The translations under genes and the position numbers were made by a program. A stretch of 6,987 bases of DNA from Ignavibacteriales bacterium. Its GTDB lineage: Bacteria; Bacteroidota; Ignavibacteria; T3Sed10-11. This document shows positions 6,235 to 6,987 of the stretch, in pieces. Each line of letters starts with the position of its first letter. Within the stretch, counting starts at the first letter, position 1. The notes beneath the pieces were generated by a model. It searched no databases. It saw nothing but the letters and a program-made list of their open reading frames with translations, and was not told the DNA's origin. Location: contig PWJF01000038.1 in assembly GCA_003560935.1 (NCBI GenBank), forward strand, positions 1 to 6,987. Direction: 5' to 3'.

Positions 6235-6987
6235 ATGCAAAGTGCAGCGCTGAAACTTGAGAAGACACGATTAGCGGATTATTGGGATTTAACAAAGCCG
6301 GGCATAACATTTCTTGTTGTAGTTACGGCGCTTGCGGCGTTCTACATCGCTTCGCATGGATCGCCGAATATATTACTGCTTGTTAATTCATTGTTCGGAA
6401 TTGCATGTATTTCGGGGGGCGGCGGCGCCTTAAATCATTATATTGAACGTGAACGCGATGTATTGATGAACCGTACCCGCAACCGTCCGGTACCGTCAGG
6501 CAGGGTACATCCTACCGAAGCGCTTATTCTCGGTATCGGTTTATCGTTGATGGGTGTTGTTTACCTTACAGTTGCAGTGAATACGATTACCGCGCTACTC
6601 GGAGCATTGACGTTAATCGGGTACATCGGTGTATATACTCCGCTTAAACGTGTCTCGCCGCATTCAACAATAATCGGTGCATTCCCGGGTGCAATGCCGC
6701 CGGTGCTCGGATGGACGGCTGTTACCGGTACGGTCTCGCTTGAAGCATTGATACTCTTCGCTGTAGTATTCTTCTGGCAGATGCCGCATTTTCTGGGTAT
6801 TGCGTGGATGTACCGGAAAGATTACGAACGGGGAGGATTTCCGATGTTACCGGTAGTCGAACCGGATGGTAAAAGTACCGTACGAATGATTGTCATTTAC
6901 TGTACGGGATTGATTCCTGTAACCCTTTTTCCAACGGTTCTTGGAATGGCCGGATATATCTATTTCTTTGCGGCGCTTACTTGTGGC
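6235..6987 (+). CDS. ctaB: Haem O synthase (protohaem IX farnesyltransferase), 3' partial
   Basis: UbiA-family membrane prenyltransferase that transfers a farnesyl group to haem B to form haem O, the substrate of CtaA. There are 251 codons visible with no stop; the family is usually near 290-310 residues, so the last one or two helices lie beyond the window. The first Asp-rich-type motif is LNHYIERERDVLMNRTRNRP (66-85). Its Glu71 replaces the more usual Asp, a common variant, and Asp75 is kept. The second motif is YRKDYERGGFPMLPV (193-207). FFWQMPHFLGIAW (179-191) and YTPLKR (134-139) are further COX10/CtaB signatures. A Gly run (SGGGGALN, 60-67) occurs in helix 2. The ATG follows ctaA by 15 bases; only a weak GGA (6225-6227) precedes it. 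It is placed with ctaA as the haem A branch of the operon. Confidence 0.95.
   Translation, partial: MQSAALKLEKTRLADYWDLTKPGITFLVVVTALAAFYIASHGSPNILLLVNSLFGIACISGGGGALNHYIERERDVLMNRTRNRPVPSGRVHPTEALILGIGLSLMGVVYLTVAVNTITALLGALTLIGYIGVYTPLKRVSPHSTIIGAFPGAMPPVLGWTAVTGTVSLEALILFAVVFFWQMPHFLGIAWMYRKDYERGGFPMLPVVEPDGKSTVRMIVIYCTGLIPVTLFPTVLGMAGYIYFFAALTCG

Overview
The window is one co-directional, tightly packed plus-strand gene cluster for an aa3/caa3-type (A1-type) haem-copper cytochrome c oxidase and its haem A supply. In order it holds: the end of a cupredoxin-like protein gene, coxB (subunit II), coxA (subunit I), two consecutive coxC-type genes (subunit III and a diverged paralogue), a subunit IV-type gene, a small secreted or membrane protein with a CxxC motif, ctaA (haem A synthase) and the start of ctaB (haem O synthase), which runs off the right edge. 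No gene is supported on the minus strand.

The organism is an aerobic or facultatively aerobic bacterium, most likely from the Bacteroidota/Ignavibacteriota/Chlorobiota (FCB) side of the tree. This rests on the gene order, the style of subunit II (a long insert before the CuA site), the paired short subunit III genes and the small CxxC protein between subunit IV and ctaA. Most genes have clear Shine-Dalgarno sequences (GGAGG, GGAGGA, GGAG), which is unusual for Bacteroidia and Flavobacteriia and fits Ignavibacteria-like or Rhodothermota-like lineages better. This placement is inferred from features and memory, not from a search.

Layout: bases 1-493 encode a partial blue-copper-like domain with an amicyanin-type Cys-x2-His-x2-Met loop. 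Bases 494-698 hold no gene, but contain a nested palindromic, MITE/REP-like repeat (about 534-663) directly upstream of the coxB ribosome binding site. Bases 699-4993 encode the oxidase: CuA subunit II, the catalytic subunit I with all haem and CuB ligands plus D- and K-pathway residues, two subunit III proteins and subunit IV. coxA and coxC overlap by ATGA. Bases 5005-5265 encode the small CxxC protein. Bases 5269-6219 encode haem A synthase, and 6235-6987 encode haem O synthase.

Functionally, CtaB converts haem B to haem O, CtaA oxidises haem O to haem A, subunit I binds haem a, haem a3 and CuB, and subunit II takes electrons from a periplasmic donor through CuA. The cupredoxin-like protein could be that donor or could handle copper, but this is inference.

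The strongest anomaly is an in-frame TGA at 5920-5922 in ctaA. The reading frame continues unchanged for 98 more conserved codons, including the fourth haem-ligand histidine. This is a recent nonsense mutation, a sequence error or a readthrough site, and it decides whether this oxidase can receive haem A.
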